Below, one piece after another: positions 45,101 through 58,344 of a stretch of DNA of 64,000 bases. Source of the stretch: Buddleja alternifolia (lineage: Eukaryota; Streptophyta; Magnoliopsida; Lamiales; Scrophulariaceae); NCBI GenBank assembly GCA_019426215.1, contig CM033408.1, forward strand, positions 22,946,375 to 23,010,374, in the 5' to 3' direction. Under the pieces are notes generated by a model. That model saw nothing but the letters and a program-made list of their open reading frames with translations, had not been told where the DNA came from and searched no databases. Within the stretch, counting starts at the first letter, position 1; every line of letters starts with the position of its first letter. A program made the translations under genes and the position numbers.

Positions 45101-46722
45101 TTTTGTCTTTGAAAAACAATACCAAAAAATTTATAGTAGTAGTCTCAGTAAAGAAAATAGAGAATGGAATTAATGATCAGAGTTCCAGTGTCTGACCATT
45201 TATTGTTTATATTAAGTGATAAAAGATTTTCTTCCGTGGCAATAATAATTTTAGCAAATTTAGGGCAAAATGCACTTCACCCCTCAATAATTTACCTTTT
45301 AACACTAAACCCCTCTCAAAACTAAAAAAAAGAGACTATGCCCCTTAAAAAATTTATATGTGTAGCACTTTGCCCCTAAATTAATATTCAAATGAAATTT
45401 TTGCTAAAATTCTAACCACGTCTTAATCCTTGTCTATTTGTAAAGTCAAAAGTTCTTTTCTATCTTCATATCAAAGAAATTTTTCTTGACTGAGGAATCC
45501 GACTTTCAAAGTGTAGCATATAATATCACTTTATTTGTATGCATGATTGCGTTACCTTGATTACTTCATATTATTTACGTAAGTGGAAACTTTCCAAACT
45601 ATACTAATTGCATATAGGGCTTAATTAATGAATTTGAGTTTGTGTATCAAAATTGATCAATATTAAAAAATTGTACTAGAATTTTCTCCCAAAATTTCTC
45701 TATTGACCTACACAAATTTTGTTAAACCACGTGAATCCAAGTATATATGTATATCTTTATCTTATTGTAGTAGATTTTTAATTGGTATTTTAATTATTTC
45801 AAAACGAAATATATATCCACCTATTTGATTTTATATACATAGCATGACAGTGACATATTTGCCATTATGAATAGGCTAACTACAGAATAGATGCATTTCG
45901 TTCTTTTCTCTGTTTCCATGATAAACAGCAACACTATACGAAAGAAGAGGTTTTTATTAGTTATAGTTTCACGCACAAGATCCTTTATTGTGAAATGGTA
46001 TTGTATTTTTTGTTGCATTTATTCTATGCAGTGTATAAATCTTTTTTTAAATATATAAGTAATTTAAATTTTATATACTTATCATGTGTAAAGATAAATA
46101 CAATAGGAAAAATCTAATACTATTTATAATACAAGATCCGGATTGATAGTCTCATTTCTTGCTCATCAACTTTTATCATCTCTTTGATTTTGGTGAAAAT
46201 ACATATACAATAAATGCAACTATTTAATTTTGCGTGATGATTGCTATCATAATCAAAATAGTATTTTAGCATCAGGTCATTTATTAGTTCAAATTTTTTA
46301 CTGCAAATGATATTGTAATCTCTTATTACACTTTATATATGAATGATATGTATATAAAATATTTTTTTGAATATAAATTTATTATTGATTATATATATAA
46401 TTATCAGACAGATATAATATACAATAAAAGATGCAATACCATTTTGTAATAAAAAATTTCATGTGTTCCTTCTTTAGTGTCGATAATGTATTGAAGAATA
46501 AATTGCTCACGTATAATATTTATTCTTAAGTAATCTCCGTACACTTATAATTAACGGCCCTTCTCCAAACTGATTATGCAATTAAGAGCACACAGTATCC
46601 TTTCGCTTCAAATTTATATTTCAACTTTTATTAATACGAACGCCATATGTACGTCTAAAATCAAGTCACTTGTAATTTTAAGAAAACATTTCGTACACAT
46701 GATGTATATATATATATATATA
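45101..46722. other. AT-rich spacer without a gene
   Basis: A segment at 45262-45370 (GGGCAAAATGCAC ... GCACTTTGCCCC) has imperfect inverted ends and may be a decayed MITE; no TSD was found. The rest is AT-rich non-coding DNA ending in a (TA)n run at 46705-46725. Confidence 0.45.
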
Positions 46723-46724
46723 TA

Positions 46725-48276
46725 TGATCAAAATTTAATACATACCCTATATTAGATAAGATATAAGATCCAATTTATACCATTGGATCCATTAAATCTA
46801 ACAGTCCAAAAAGGAATCAAAAAACAAGTGGGAAAATTGATTCCAATTGGATTAGGGGTATAATAATCAAATGATGTCATTTTTCAAAACCCACAAACTC
46901 ACGTCTCAGAAACTGAAATATTTTTTTCATCGTCTTCTCTCTCATATGCTCACTTCTTCTCTGGTCTTTCATTGCTTCTCTTCTCTTCCTTTTTTTTTTT
47001 CTTTTTCAATTATAAATCGAACTCATAATTATAAATCGAACTCAAATTATCACTCCCATAATTAGGTTGGACGATGCTCTGCAAATAATAATTCAAATGG
47101 ATTTAGTAAAACTGAAGTTTATAACAGCTCATTACAATTAAAATTGATTTAGTAAGATATAACTCATTGTAATTTTACTAATTCAAAAACCACCATTTTA
47201 CTTACTTCTGCAAAAAGCTACAAGTTGTAAAGCACTGATGCAGTTTGTATGACTTTAACTCTGTGTAAATTACAGTTGGATAGAGAATATTCAATTATAC
47301 AGTATCTTATAAGCCATTATACAGTATGTTATATCACATTATACAGTATATTATAACTCATTATACAGTATATGTTTATAACATATTAAAAATATTCAAT
47401 TATACAATATCTTATAAGCCATTATATAGTATGTTATAACATATTATACAGTATATTATAACGCATTATACAATGTGTTTATACAGTATATTATAACGCA
47501 TTATACAATGTGTTTATAACATATTAAAAATATTCAATTATATAGTATCTTATAAGCCATTATACAGTATGTTATAACACATTATACAATATATTATAAC
47601 TCATTATACAGTATATTAGCCGAAGGGTTATTCATTCATCATCCCATTACCTGTGTGTAGTCTCATGTGGCTAAAGCTTTCCCATAATAATAAAATTGAA
47701 ATTATGTGTGATTAATTAATTTCCAATTTCTCATTAGGAGCTTCCAAATTCAAATCAATTATTTAAGTAACAACAACAGCTTCTTCTTTTTCCGTCATGG
47801 CTGTTCTTCGGTGACGCGGGTGATGGCTTGGCAAAGGGCGAAACAGATGGTGGTGGCGCCCGGCGGCAGTTGGAGGGGCGTGTGGCAGTTGGAGCAGTTC
47901 ACCAGCATCAACATTTTCTTTTGATCAAGAATTGGATTTGAGAAATTGGGATATTGTGAGAGTTATGAGAGAGATTTATATATATCTATATCTATATATA
48001 TATATGCGTGTGTATATATATTACATGTGAAAAGGGGGAGATCTGTGGGGAAGAGGTCAATTCGGCTGCGGTTGGTGAAGGAATTGGAGTTGCTGGGAAT
48101 GATGCAGGAAAGAGGGAAAGTTTTCCTATTGACTAAAATGCCCCTATCATCATTAAATTAAAGATTAAAACCGAAATAATAGCTTTAATTATGGACCTCG
48201 GGATCAAATAGTTTAAATGGTTTAGATTGGGTCTTATATCTTACCTAAAGTATAGAGATGTATTTGATCCATACCT

Positions 48277-48279
<3 letters not shown>
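46725..48279. mobile_element. Non-autonomous relative of the 10-kb MULE (1.55 kb)
   Basis: The left end (ATGATCAAAATTTAATACAT... AGATAAGATATAAGATCCAA) and the reverse complement of the right end (GGATCAAATACATC... GGTAAGATATAAGACCCAATC) are inverted repeats of about 100 bp. Both resemble the ends of the element at 48313-58344. (TA)n runs border it on both sides, so the TSD cannot be read. Inside are an array of CATTATACAGTAT units and a GC-richer segment at 47790-47905 that may be captured sequence. No transposase. Confidence 0.65.
47285..47630. repeat. Array of CATTATACAGTAT units
   Basis: About twelve units of (C)ATTATACAGTAT or one-base variants lie within 350 bases, grouped in higher-order blocks that begin ATTCAATTATA(C/T)AGTATC at about 47289, 47394 and 47532. 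The same motif is spread through the neighbouring 10-kb MULE. Confidence 0.85.

Positions 48280-48312
<33 letters not shown>
48280..48312. repeat. (TA)n tract separating two related elements
   Basis: A TATATA run lies exactly between the right end of the 1.55-kb element and the left end of the 10-kb MULE. It may be the shared target. Confidence 0.85.
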
Positions 48313-48318
<6 letters not shown>

Positions 48319-48410
48319 CAATATCTAATACATACCCTATCTTAGATAAGATATAAGACCCAATATACACCATTGGATCGATTAAATCCAATAGTCCAAT
48401 TTAATCACTT
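48313..48410 (+). repeat. Left inverted end of the 10-kb MULE
   Basis: Aligns with the reverse complement of 58248-58344 over about 95 bases at roughly three-quarters identity by eye. It also aligns with both ends of the element at 46725-48279. Confidence 0.75.
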
Positions 48411-49534
48411 TAAATGCGCGGGGAAAGAAAGATGAATCTGTCTGAGGGGTATTCTGGTAAACTACACACCATTATACAACAAACCACGTCCTAAAATCAC
48501 TCCACAATCTCCCCTGAAATCTCTCCCATTTTAACCCACTAAAATTAAACTGTAATCCACGATTCGAATTGTATTAAAATCTGCCAATTCTTTCCAAATC
48601 TCACTCCATATTGTAATTTCGCACGCGAAGAACCCTAGATTTTTCTCCCAAACTTTTTTTTCAACATAAAATAGGGACGAAAAATCCATCGAGAAGAACC
48701 GGTATCGATTATACATATAATTTTCAGTTCTTGTTCGAACCTATGGGTGACAATATTATGTATTTTGTTGATTTTGATGGCTGCTGTATCTATATGCTGT
48801 ATATTGGGAACACATAATGTGTTTTTATTTATATTTGTATGCAAATAATGCGTTTTTTATTGATTTTGAATGCATATGTGTAAAAAAAGATTCTGTTTAT
48901 TTTTAAATTAGTGAGTGAAATGTTATTGAATAACGAGTTTACATATATTGTATAATGAATTAAATGTTACTGTATAATGTATTATAATATACTGTATAAT
49001 GGGTTATTGTATTGTAATTGAATGATGTATTTTCATATAATGTATATTGTGTTATATTATGATGTATATTGTGTTATCATACACTGTATATTAGTATAAA
49101 TGGCATTGTATAATGGTTTGACACCAATGATTGTTCTGAATACTGGTATATAAACATTGTATTTCCTATATATTTATGTATGACTTATTGTATAACGGTA
49201 TACTTAGCTATTTGGGACTATTTAACAGTATAATAGATTATGTGGTACTGTATATTGGATTATATGATATTGAATTCTGAGTTGCATGATACTGAATAAT
49301 GGTTTATAGTATAGAGGAATGTATGGTGTATATACATATGTTGTATACATGGAATGTATGATACTGTATGTTGGAATATTACATACTGTATATCCATATT
49401 ATTTTTACTGTATTTTGAAATTTTCTTTTATTAACATATACTGCATAATACATTAATTAATGTATAATATGATAAACATTTGTGTATAATATCTTGATTT
49501 GTTACTGTATAATGTATTAATCAATATTAACAAT

Positions 49535-52500
49535 ATGTTTACTACATCTTCTTTAGAAGAATCATCTGAGTCCACCTCTGAAGGTAAGTTACAGCTGGTT
49601 CCTATAGAAGATACGGAGCCTTTAAACGTAATTGATCGTAATTCAGATGATGACTTCGTCGAATCAGACGAAGAATCAGACTCAGAACCCCAACGCACGA
49701 CTAGGAAGAGACGTGCAGAACGACATGCTCCTAAGACACAGACGAAACGAAGAAAAACATCTAATGTACAAAAACATCAACCAAAAAGGGGGGGGGAAAT
49801 GGTTGACTATACACAAATACGTGTTTCAATGAAGGTGTTGGGGAAGGCTGTATCAAAACTGACCGATCCTCAACAGGAATGGGTTAAAAAGTCTGGATTC
49901 AGGACGTTCTTAGATTTCAAAATAACGGAGCTGCCTCACAAGCTCGGTTATAAGATTCTCAAGGCTTTAAATCCAGGAAACTTTAGATTGACTCTGCCCT
50001 ACGCAAGATTGATATTAACGAACAAGATGTGGAGGAGGTTCAAGGCTTCCCACACGGTGAACGGCCTATAGACCTAACGGTCAAGAATAAAGAGAGGGTG
50101 GACCTAACAGCGCAATTTGCGCTTGAGAAGTCCAAACAATTTAAAGTTTCGGCTCAGATGATATTGAATGAATTCGAGAATGAGAATGAAGTAATGAACC
50201 AATTCAAGCTCAATTTCATTATGATTCTGTATAATTGCTTGATAGAGTCTCCTAGAATGCCGTTTGTCAACAAGAAGATACTGAACTTCAGAGGAGATCT
50301 TGATGAGTTGCCAAGATACAACTGAACTAGACTTGTTCTGGACAATTTGGCCGACACAAAAGCTTCATGGGAAGCAGTTCCGACAACTCGTATGTATACG
50401 GGACCTCTTCTTTTTCTGATTGTAAGTGTACATTACCTATTTTAATTTTGTTTGTGTACAAAAAAATGTGGTATTGTCCATTAAGTATACCAATTTGGTA
50501 ATATATGTATAATCTTTAATTTAATATTGTATTTTAACTGTGTGATGTATACTCCCACACTGTATACTGAATATTATTGTATATGATCTATTGTATAATT
50601 GGTTATAAATATACTTTATAATGTGGAATACTCTACTGTATATTGATTAATATGTTACTGTATAATGTAGTGTAATATCCTGTATACTAATTTTTTTTAA
50701 CTCTTTTTGTTTTTTGATAATGCACATATTGTATGCTAACAGGGTAAACTAGAAGGGCCATTTGACAGTCCAACCATCAATCCCCACGTGGCTTAATTGG
50801 ACTGATGCTGCCCTATGGGAAAAGAATAACGGGGAAATTAAAAAAGGATTTTTCGGGACGGGAGTGATCTCAAAGTCACAATGGATGATGAAGGCTGAGA
50901 AAGGCAAACATGTAGTTCATCAAATAGAAGATCCAAACCAACCCCATGCCTCGCTAGAAACTCTGTCCCAACAAGCGGAGTCAATCAAAGAATGGAATAC
51001 GATTGAAGAGGTATTCATATCTCTGTAAAACACATACTGTATATTGTTTCATTAATTGCTTACTTTTAAATATATGTTGTATATTAACATGCTATATACT
51101 TGAATTTTATATATTGTATATTTGTTTATTATCTACTGTATAATTTTTTGTAATTCATTGTTTAATGTTTTGAAAATCATTAGCATACATTTACACTTAA
51201 AAAACAGTGTACATTCACTAATATTGTATTATATAATATGTACTTAATAATTATACATTAACCAATATATCACATTTGTGAGCTTTACATTAACTACTCA
51301 GCCATTATACAGTAACTTACACTAACAATATACAGTATCTAATAACTGATAATACAGTCATGATAAATAACATACATTAACTACTAAAATATGTTATACA
51401 TTGACTATAAAATAACCCATACAATAATCAATAATGTTGAACATTAATTGTTTTTAAAATTCATGCAGGGGTTGCTGCAAAATTTGGAACGGGCTGCATT
51501 TGACCTCATGGACAATCTTGTCAAGTACAATGCATATATGCAGTCATGTGTTTCCATACTCCCATCAAATCCAAGATTGAAACAAATTGAACAAATGGTG
51601 TTGGGTACTGTTGGAGGATTGTACCGAAGACAACCGAGGGGGAGGGGGAAGACGAAACACTTGTTGAACCTGACACCGCGGATCCTACCGAGAAACAAGA
51701 AAAACCTCCGTTCCCCGAAAAAGGTGCATCCAATACTGAACAGTCTATCCAACATGAAGAACCCGCACCCGATACAACGATGAGTACTCCAATACAGACA
51801 CGGCCAACTTCTGACTTATTGCCACAACAAACGCAGCTGAAAGTACAACACTCAAGATGCAACACGTGAACCAGTGATACTCTCAATGCCAAGTTTTGAC
51901 TTGTTGACACAGCAAACACCGCCGGGTAAAACGCAACGTACTGAATCTGATGATAATGTAATGGCTGAGGCGGTTTCAATCGCTAAACAATACGCTGATG
52001 ATGACTCTATTATCATAGAACAATTGCCTCAGCCGTCTTCAGATGTTACCATTAAACCGGCTGTTGTAGAGTTCATTGGAGAAACAAGGAGATAGTTAAA
52101 ACCAGCTCCAAACATGTGTTCTCCATACGTTCAATGGGTTGTGCAGATAAGCTCAAAGCAGGGCACAAACAAAAAAAGGTTGTGGGATTGGGTGAATCAA
52201 GTTACTGAGGACAACATGTGAGTACATGTCATTTCTAAAATACAATTGTTCTATTTATATTCCTGTGAATTCTATATGTATACTGTATAATAACTGAATA
52301 TACACTATATAATGTAATATTGATTGCTGTATATTACATCATTACATACTGTATAATGAACAATAAACCTTTGTACAATAACTTATTACAACTGTATAAT
52401 GGTTTTTCAGAACTATTGTTTTCCAAAGTGGTGATATAATGGGCTATATTTGGGATGTAAAGACATTGTCTCAACGGAATGAGCTTTTATCTGGAGTTAT

Positions 52501-53693
52501 TGATGTCTGGTCATACCTGTTGAACAATGGCGAGTCAACAAGAGCACCAACATCACCGCTAAGATTTTTTTTTCACGTGTCCGACACGGTAAAATATACT
52601 TCTTTAATTTTTGTTAATACATACAATATAATGTTCTGCTCGCTAACTAATTTTTTTTAAAAATTTGATAACAGGTTTTCTTCACGACAAACAAAGGAGC
52701 CAAAAATGCTGATGCGCTGCAGCAAAGATTCGTGGGAAGCATCAAAAATTGTCTGAACGTGTTTCCAAGAGTGAACATAACCGATGTTACGTTGGTAAGC
52801 TAACACCGTTAGTTTGTTATAATTATCGTATTTTATGTAAATTTATTAACACCACTTTCATCCCATCGATATATAGGCCGTCTTTCCTATTCTTCACGTT
52901 GGACACTACTACGTGATATGCTTTAATTTGAAGCAACCAGCTATTGAGATCCTTGACAACAGTGCAACGGATGTGTCGTTCGAAAACAAATACCAACATG
53001 TGTCATTCACTTTGGTAACGATCCTTTAAACACTAATATTTATTTTTGATGTCAATATATCATTGTTAAATCTTCATTATCACACAGTTAACTTTAAATT
53101 ATACACTGATGCACCATACAATTGTATACTAAAACACTGAATAATGATATGATCAGATACAGTTAATTGATATATTAGCCTACTGTATAATGGTATAATA
53201 GAGGACCATATAATCATTAATTATACACTGTATATTGAAACAAGAATATACTGTATAATAATATATTAATATACTGTATATTAATATATTTATACACCGT
53301 ACCTTATATTTTTTAGCTTATTTGTTTTAAAACAGAGAGACATGTTTATCAAGTTCCTGGATGATATGAACCATCCAGCTGGACGAGCGTTGTCAACGGT
53401 AGAAATTGAAAGGCTTCCAATGGCATGGCGTACACACAGAAACAACTCGGATTGTGGTGTTTTTGTAATGCGTCACATGGAGACTTACCTCGGTGGAGGA
53501 TTAAAGAATTCAGATCCAGAATTGGGTGCAGAAAATGTAATGAATTACACTTTTTTATTGTATGAATGAAAGTTTCTGAAAATCATTATTTTCCTGTCTA
53601 TCTAACTTTAATATTTATATAATGCAGAAATCACAAGTTGCAAAACTCACTAGATTGAGGGGACTTTATCTGGAAAAGATCCTTGTGATCTGA
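49535..53693 (+). pseudogene. Ulp1-type (peptidase C48) gene carried by the MULE, eight exons, broken
   Basis: Ulp1 proteases remove SUMO or related modifiers. Exon model: 49535-50421, 50743-51010, 51469-52217, 52411-52588, 52675-52794, 52876-53014, 53336-53536, 53628-53693, with GT...AG borders seen. Exon 1 encodes an acidic/basic leader (KRRKTSNVQKHQPKRGG) and the helical region before the protease. The C48 triad is visible: His in HVGHYYVICFNLK, Asp in IEILDNS, Cys in NNSDCGVFVMRHMETY. Lesions: a one-base frameshift near 50000-50015 (DVEEVQGFPHGERPI is in another frame), a TGA in place of Trp near 50323, and a TAG at about 52093 in exon 3. The catalytic end is intact, but the gene as a whole is not. 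Confidence 0.85.
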
Positions 53694-54359
53694 ACACACT
53701 CAAGGATGACATCATCAGACGATCAAAGGAGTTGGAACATGAACAAGCCCAAAAGAAAAAGGGGAAGAAGGGTTAGATATAAGCAACCTGATGTGGTTAC
53801 AACAGTTAGATTGGGTATTAATATTCTGGTTTTTTTAAATTCATTGTACAGTTTTTTTTTATTAGTTATTAGTTTTTGTTGCAATATAACTTTTAGTTGA
53901 GTAGTTTAAATATTTAAAGTTTGTTCATTGCACATATCCTGTTATTGTTCTGTTCATTGAGTTTGTCATTAAGTGTTCATGACATATACAACACATAAAT
54001 ATACATATTTTACAGTAACTGATAGTTAATTATACAGTTAATACAATTACATTACACAGTGAACTTGAATGTAGTCTAACAACCCAAATATATTCATTGT
54101 ACAGAATAAAAAATACTCAATTAAAGTATATAATTAAACTGTATAATAAAAAAAACACTAAAAAATATACAACATACATTATGACATTTTTAACATACAC
54201 TGAATAACACTTCATTGAACGGTCACTCATGTTTCAGTATACATTGAAAACTTGATTCATTATACATTGATTAACACTTCATTATACAGAGTATAATCAT
54301 ATATTAGACAGTGAATACTACTTCATTGTACAGTAACAAATGTAAAAAAGAAAACACTT
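53694..54359. other. Region between the convergent 3' ends of the two MULE genes
   Basis: AT-rich, with several ATTATACAGT/CATTGTACAG motifs. A basic frame at 53706-53900 (KPKRKRGRRVRYKQ) directly follows the Ulp1 stop and may be an extended C-terminus of that gene in some copies. Confidence 0.5.
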
Positions 54360-57126
54360 CTATTTTTCTTTTGAGGGACACGTTCTCGCATTATGCCCAT
54401 CAACTTTTCCACATGCAGCGCATTTTCTCCTCTTAGGAACATGCTTTGATATCTCCACACTGCTCTTAATTCTTTTACCACACCCTTTAGTTTGACTCAG
54501 TTGAGGATTTCTGATCCCGAGCTCGTTCTCAATTTGGGGTCCCACTAGTGTCTCGATAACAGCATTCTTGTTATTCTTAGTGTTATCGTCCGCACCGACA
54601 CTTAAATGAGACTTCATATACACCAATTGATTTTTTATGTAGTCGAGTTTTTCTTTGTTAAAACCTGCAAGATTTAAACATGATTGAAAGTCAATCCAAA
54701 TTTGACTCACATCATTTGTGGTCTTCTCAATCATCGTGCGATAGTGTCTGAATTGGTTATTAATTATACTGGAAGCCATAATTTCTGCACTTTTTCTCCA
54801 TCTATTCAGAACATACTCGGCAGGCAAATTGAGTATTCGGCTTTGGTTGAATGCAAAGAAAATGTGTTTGCACAAAATACCCCGCCTAAAAAACAATCGG
54901 CAAGAACAGGCAACCTGATTGGTCGATACAACATGTTTCACCTATAACATAAATACAGTGAACAAAACTGTAACATACATTAATTGTAAGAATAATATAC
55001 AACATATATAATAATAACATACAGTATAAAAAAGGATATACCTCATATAACTTTGATTCATTGTCGGAGTCGAATACGACAAATAATTTCACACCATCAA
55101 CAACATTTAGACTTTGAAGTATCACTTGATAAACAGACTTTTTGATCTCCACTTGTACATCGTAGAAAACAGCGCGTGTATATACCTCTGAAGCATCTTC
55201 CTCTATCGGCATAGGGTTTCAGTTGATGGCTTAGAGACCAAAGACTCGTGATTTAATCTTGCATTCGTATTCTTTTGCCTGTCCATAGCACTTTCAAATC
55301 TACTGTAGAACTCAATGATTGTGTCACCCTTTACGTAGAATTGGTTAAAGAATGAATTAACCGACTCTGATATCGAAGTAGTCCTCAATAACCCACCCAT
55401 CGAAACATCTCGATAATATGCGGATACCCATGAATGTCTATTGTCGTAAATTTCAGAAAGCCAATTAATATGGCTTAGCCCATACTTTGAAATAAGAGCA
55501 TTCCAACCATCTTCAAACTCAAGTGGAGTGATGTCGTCATTATACACAAAATTATTCACCTTTCTCACTACTTCAGCATATTTAGCTGTATGTGGCGAAA
55601 TCTGGAGAAAAAATAATTAAATGAAAAACATGTTATATAGCATAATACATAGTAATATACACTACCTAAAATAGCATTATACAGTCTCTTACAACACATT
55701 ATACAGTATAAATTTAAAACTTATTAAAATGCATTGTACACTAAGTACAATATCATACTACAATATGTTAAATACTATTATAACACATTAATATAAAATG
55801 TGACACACAATATGGATTCAAAAAATATAAAAACACGCACCTTGGTTGGGAACTTCTTCATGATATGCCACGCGCAGAGAAAATGCCTAGCATTTTAAAA
55901 AACACTAGGAATAACCTGTTTGATAGCAGGACATTGATCAGATACAATATAGATTGGTTCCCGTCCCATTGCACGTGTAAAAGCTTCAAAAACCCACGTG
56001 TACGACTCAATATCTTCTTTTGTGATTAGAGAAGCACCAAATGTGACTATTTTCTTGTGGTTATCTAAACCAATAAAAGGAACAAACTTCATTTGATACC
56101 TGAAAAGGAATTATAAGGGATTATACAGTCAATGAATGAATCATTATACAGTTATTAACAGGGTAAACATACACTGTAAATGAATTATACAGTAAGTAAT
56201 AAGTCATTATACAGTAACTGAATGAATCATTATACAGTAACTGACAGGTGTTATACAGCATATATTCATTACCTATTGAAAAATATGTATTATACATTAA
56301 AAAAGTGCTTACTTGTTGGATTGAAATGTTGCATCGACTGAGCAAACATCACCAAACAGTTCAAAATTCCTTATTGCAATTGGATCAGCCCAAAACAACT
56401 TACTCATGCAACCGCCATCATCTGTGGCATAATAAAAAAAAATCCTTCACAAGCTTTTTTCATATTCATAAATTTCCTAACAATCATTTCCCCATTGTTC
56501 TCACCGACGTATTGCTTCACATCCCTTTTTGCGTTTTTAAAATCTGTAGAAGTCGACCCAACATTATTAAAACCACCTGCAATTTTCTTCAGAAATGAAT
56601 GTGATTTAACGGCGCTAACATTCACCTTTGATGCGTTTAAGAATAACATAATCCGGGACGGATCAATATTTCGATTAACTTTCAGAAACTGTTTCCCCTC
56701 GTCGGTCGCCAACTCGTGATTGTGCCGCTCAACAAAGTTCTTTATAACATATCCCTCTGAAGCACTAAACCTCACTACAATCTTAGCGTTACAATCACAT
56801 CGACCAATCATACACTTCTTCTTCCTACCAACATCATCACAGTTTTTGTGAACACCGGAACGACTACATACATAATGTTTAGATATGACCGTACCATCCT
56901 TATGAGTTTTTTGGGAACAATTGCGTACATCAAAACCACATAACCGAGCATAGCTTTTGTAAAACTTAAATGCAAACTTCAAGCTTTCAAATGCCTTACC
57001 AATGCAAGGTTTAAACTCAGTAGCACACACTGGTTCCCAATATTTTGAATCGCCCGGTGATGATATAGAATTAGACGACGAAGAAGATCCGACACCTTGA
57101 TTTCCAACATCATTATTGCTATACAC
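54360..57126 (-). pseudogene. FAR1-type MULE transposase, four exons, broken
   Basis: Minus strand. Exon 1 (57126 to about 56314) has the FAR1 DNA-binding domain: FKFYKSYARLCGFDVR, KHYVCSRSG, CDCNAKIVV, FVERHNHELA. It ends with FFYYATDDGGCMSKLFWAD and the first catalytic Asp (CSVDATFQSN). Exon 2 (about 56102-55840) has FVPFIGLDNHKKIVTFG and the second Asp (YIVSDQCPAIKQ). Exon 3 (about 55601-55041) has WLSEIYDNRHSWVSAYY and the Glu region TSISESVNSFFNQF. Exon 4 (54942-54360) has the SWIM finger CSCRLFFRRGILCKH and a zinc knuckle CAACGKVDGHNARTC. Breaks: a frameshift at the A9 run near 56431-56439, a TAA near 55895, and a frameshift near 55212. All three DDE residues remain. Confidence 0.9.
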
Positions 57127-58247
57127 TACTGATCCTGTTAATAATATACATTATAAGTCATCAGAATCAACTGTATATAGTAAATATAAGTTCTGAATAC
57201 AATGATAATGTATAACATCATTATATGTACTATATACAGTTTGATTATTTAGTCTATCATAAACGTATGATGAGTTAATAAGATACTGTATAATATCATT
57301 ATATGTACTGTATATTAATGTATAAGATACTGTTATAAGATGCTGTATAATGTATTCAACTTACTGCTGGAACGCATATAATCACGCACTGTATATCCCA
57401 GTAATATGAACTGTATAATGTAATATAATTTGATGTATAATGCATTCGAATCGCTGCTAGTAAATCAATAAAATATAACACTGTATATCACAATTATAGT
57501 CGCTGTATATTGCTGAATACTCTACTGTCTACTGTATACAATTACTACATCCACATGTAGCTAATCCAACTGTATATCAATGTATAATATGCTGTATATC
57601 ACAATTATTTGCATTGTATGTTGATGTATAATATGCGGTATATCATAAAATTGCAAATATCAGTAACTTTCGCAATTTTTTACACTGATAACATAAATCG
57701 ATGTGATGATGATTAACAATACCTGAAACCATCTCAGCCATAAAACATGAAATCAAAACCTATTTATAAATGGATGATAAACCGCGGAACTGAAGATGAT
57801 GATGAATTGACGATTATGATTAAACGATCTTGATGATTAATTGATTTGATGATGAATTAATCTGGGAAATAGACTCGTATCAATGGAGAACTGATCGCGT
57901 GATGAATTTGGATAAACAAAATGTATTGGTATGAAACGATCTTTGATCTGATCGAACTGAAATTGGATACACAGAATTGATTGGGATGAAACGAGCTGAT
58001 CTGATCGAATTGAAATTGGATATACAAAATTGATTTGTGAGCTGATCTGGGAATTGATCTGGGTAAACGATCGTAAATTGTGAGTTGATGGAGCTGAAAA
58101 TAGAAAGAAAATAATGAATTCGGTTATGGCGCGTAAAAAGGGGGATTTGATTTGATACTGCATGTAAAATTGCATGTGTTTGTTATGATTTAATGACTAA
58201 AATGCTCCTGACAGCATTAAAAAAATTTATAAAATCTGAAAAATGTG
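57127..58247. other. 5' region of the FAR1-type transposase
   Basis: 57130-57650 is full of ACTGTATAATG and CTGTATATCA motifs in plus orientation. 57720-58130 is a different texture with many GATGATGATT, TTGATCTG and GAATTGA units and may be a leader exon or promoter. No coding frame recognised. Confidence 0.5.
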
Positions 58248-58344
58248 TTAAAATTAGACCTTAGGATCATTAAATGGTATCAATGGTGTAGATTGAGTCT
58301 TATATCTTACCTAATGAATTAGGATGTATTTGATTCATATCCTA
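58248..58344 (-). repeat. Right inverted end of the 10-kb MULE
   Basis: Contains GTCTTATATCTTACCTAA and ends ATATCCTA before a (TA)n run. Partner of 48313-48410. It lies upstream of the minus-strand transposase. Confidence 0.75.

Larger units (their letters stand above)
48313..58344. mobile_element. 10-kb MULE with FAR1-type transposase and Ulp1-type protease genes
   Basis: Ends TAGGGTCAATATCTAATACA (left) and, reverse-complemented, TAGGATATGAATCAAATACA (right) begin imperfect inverted repeats of about 95 bp that share AAGATATAAGAC and ACACCATTG. TA repeats border both ends, so a 9-bp TATATATAT-type TSD is possible but not provable. Two genes converge: a Ulp1/C48 protease gene on plus (49535-53693) and a FAR1-type transposase on minus (57126-54360). 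Both have lesions. MULEs carrying Ulp1-like genes are known from Arabidopsis and melon (general knowledge). Confidence 0.82.

Noticed and set aside
45262..45370. Possible MITE with GGGCAAA and TTTGCCC ends
   Set aside because: The inverted match covers only a few bases and there is no TSD; kept only as a note in the spacer.
51444..51979. Minus-strand frames of 103 and 152 codons
   Set aside because: They lie opposite exon 3 of the Ulp1-type gene, whose splice borders and downstream catalytic motifs are clear.
54684..54947. Plus-strand frame of 87 codons
   Set aside because: It is the shadow of exon 4 of the FAR1-type transposase on the other strand.
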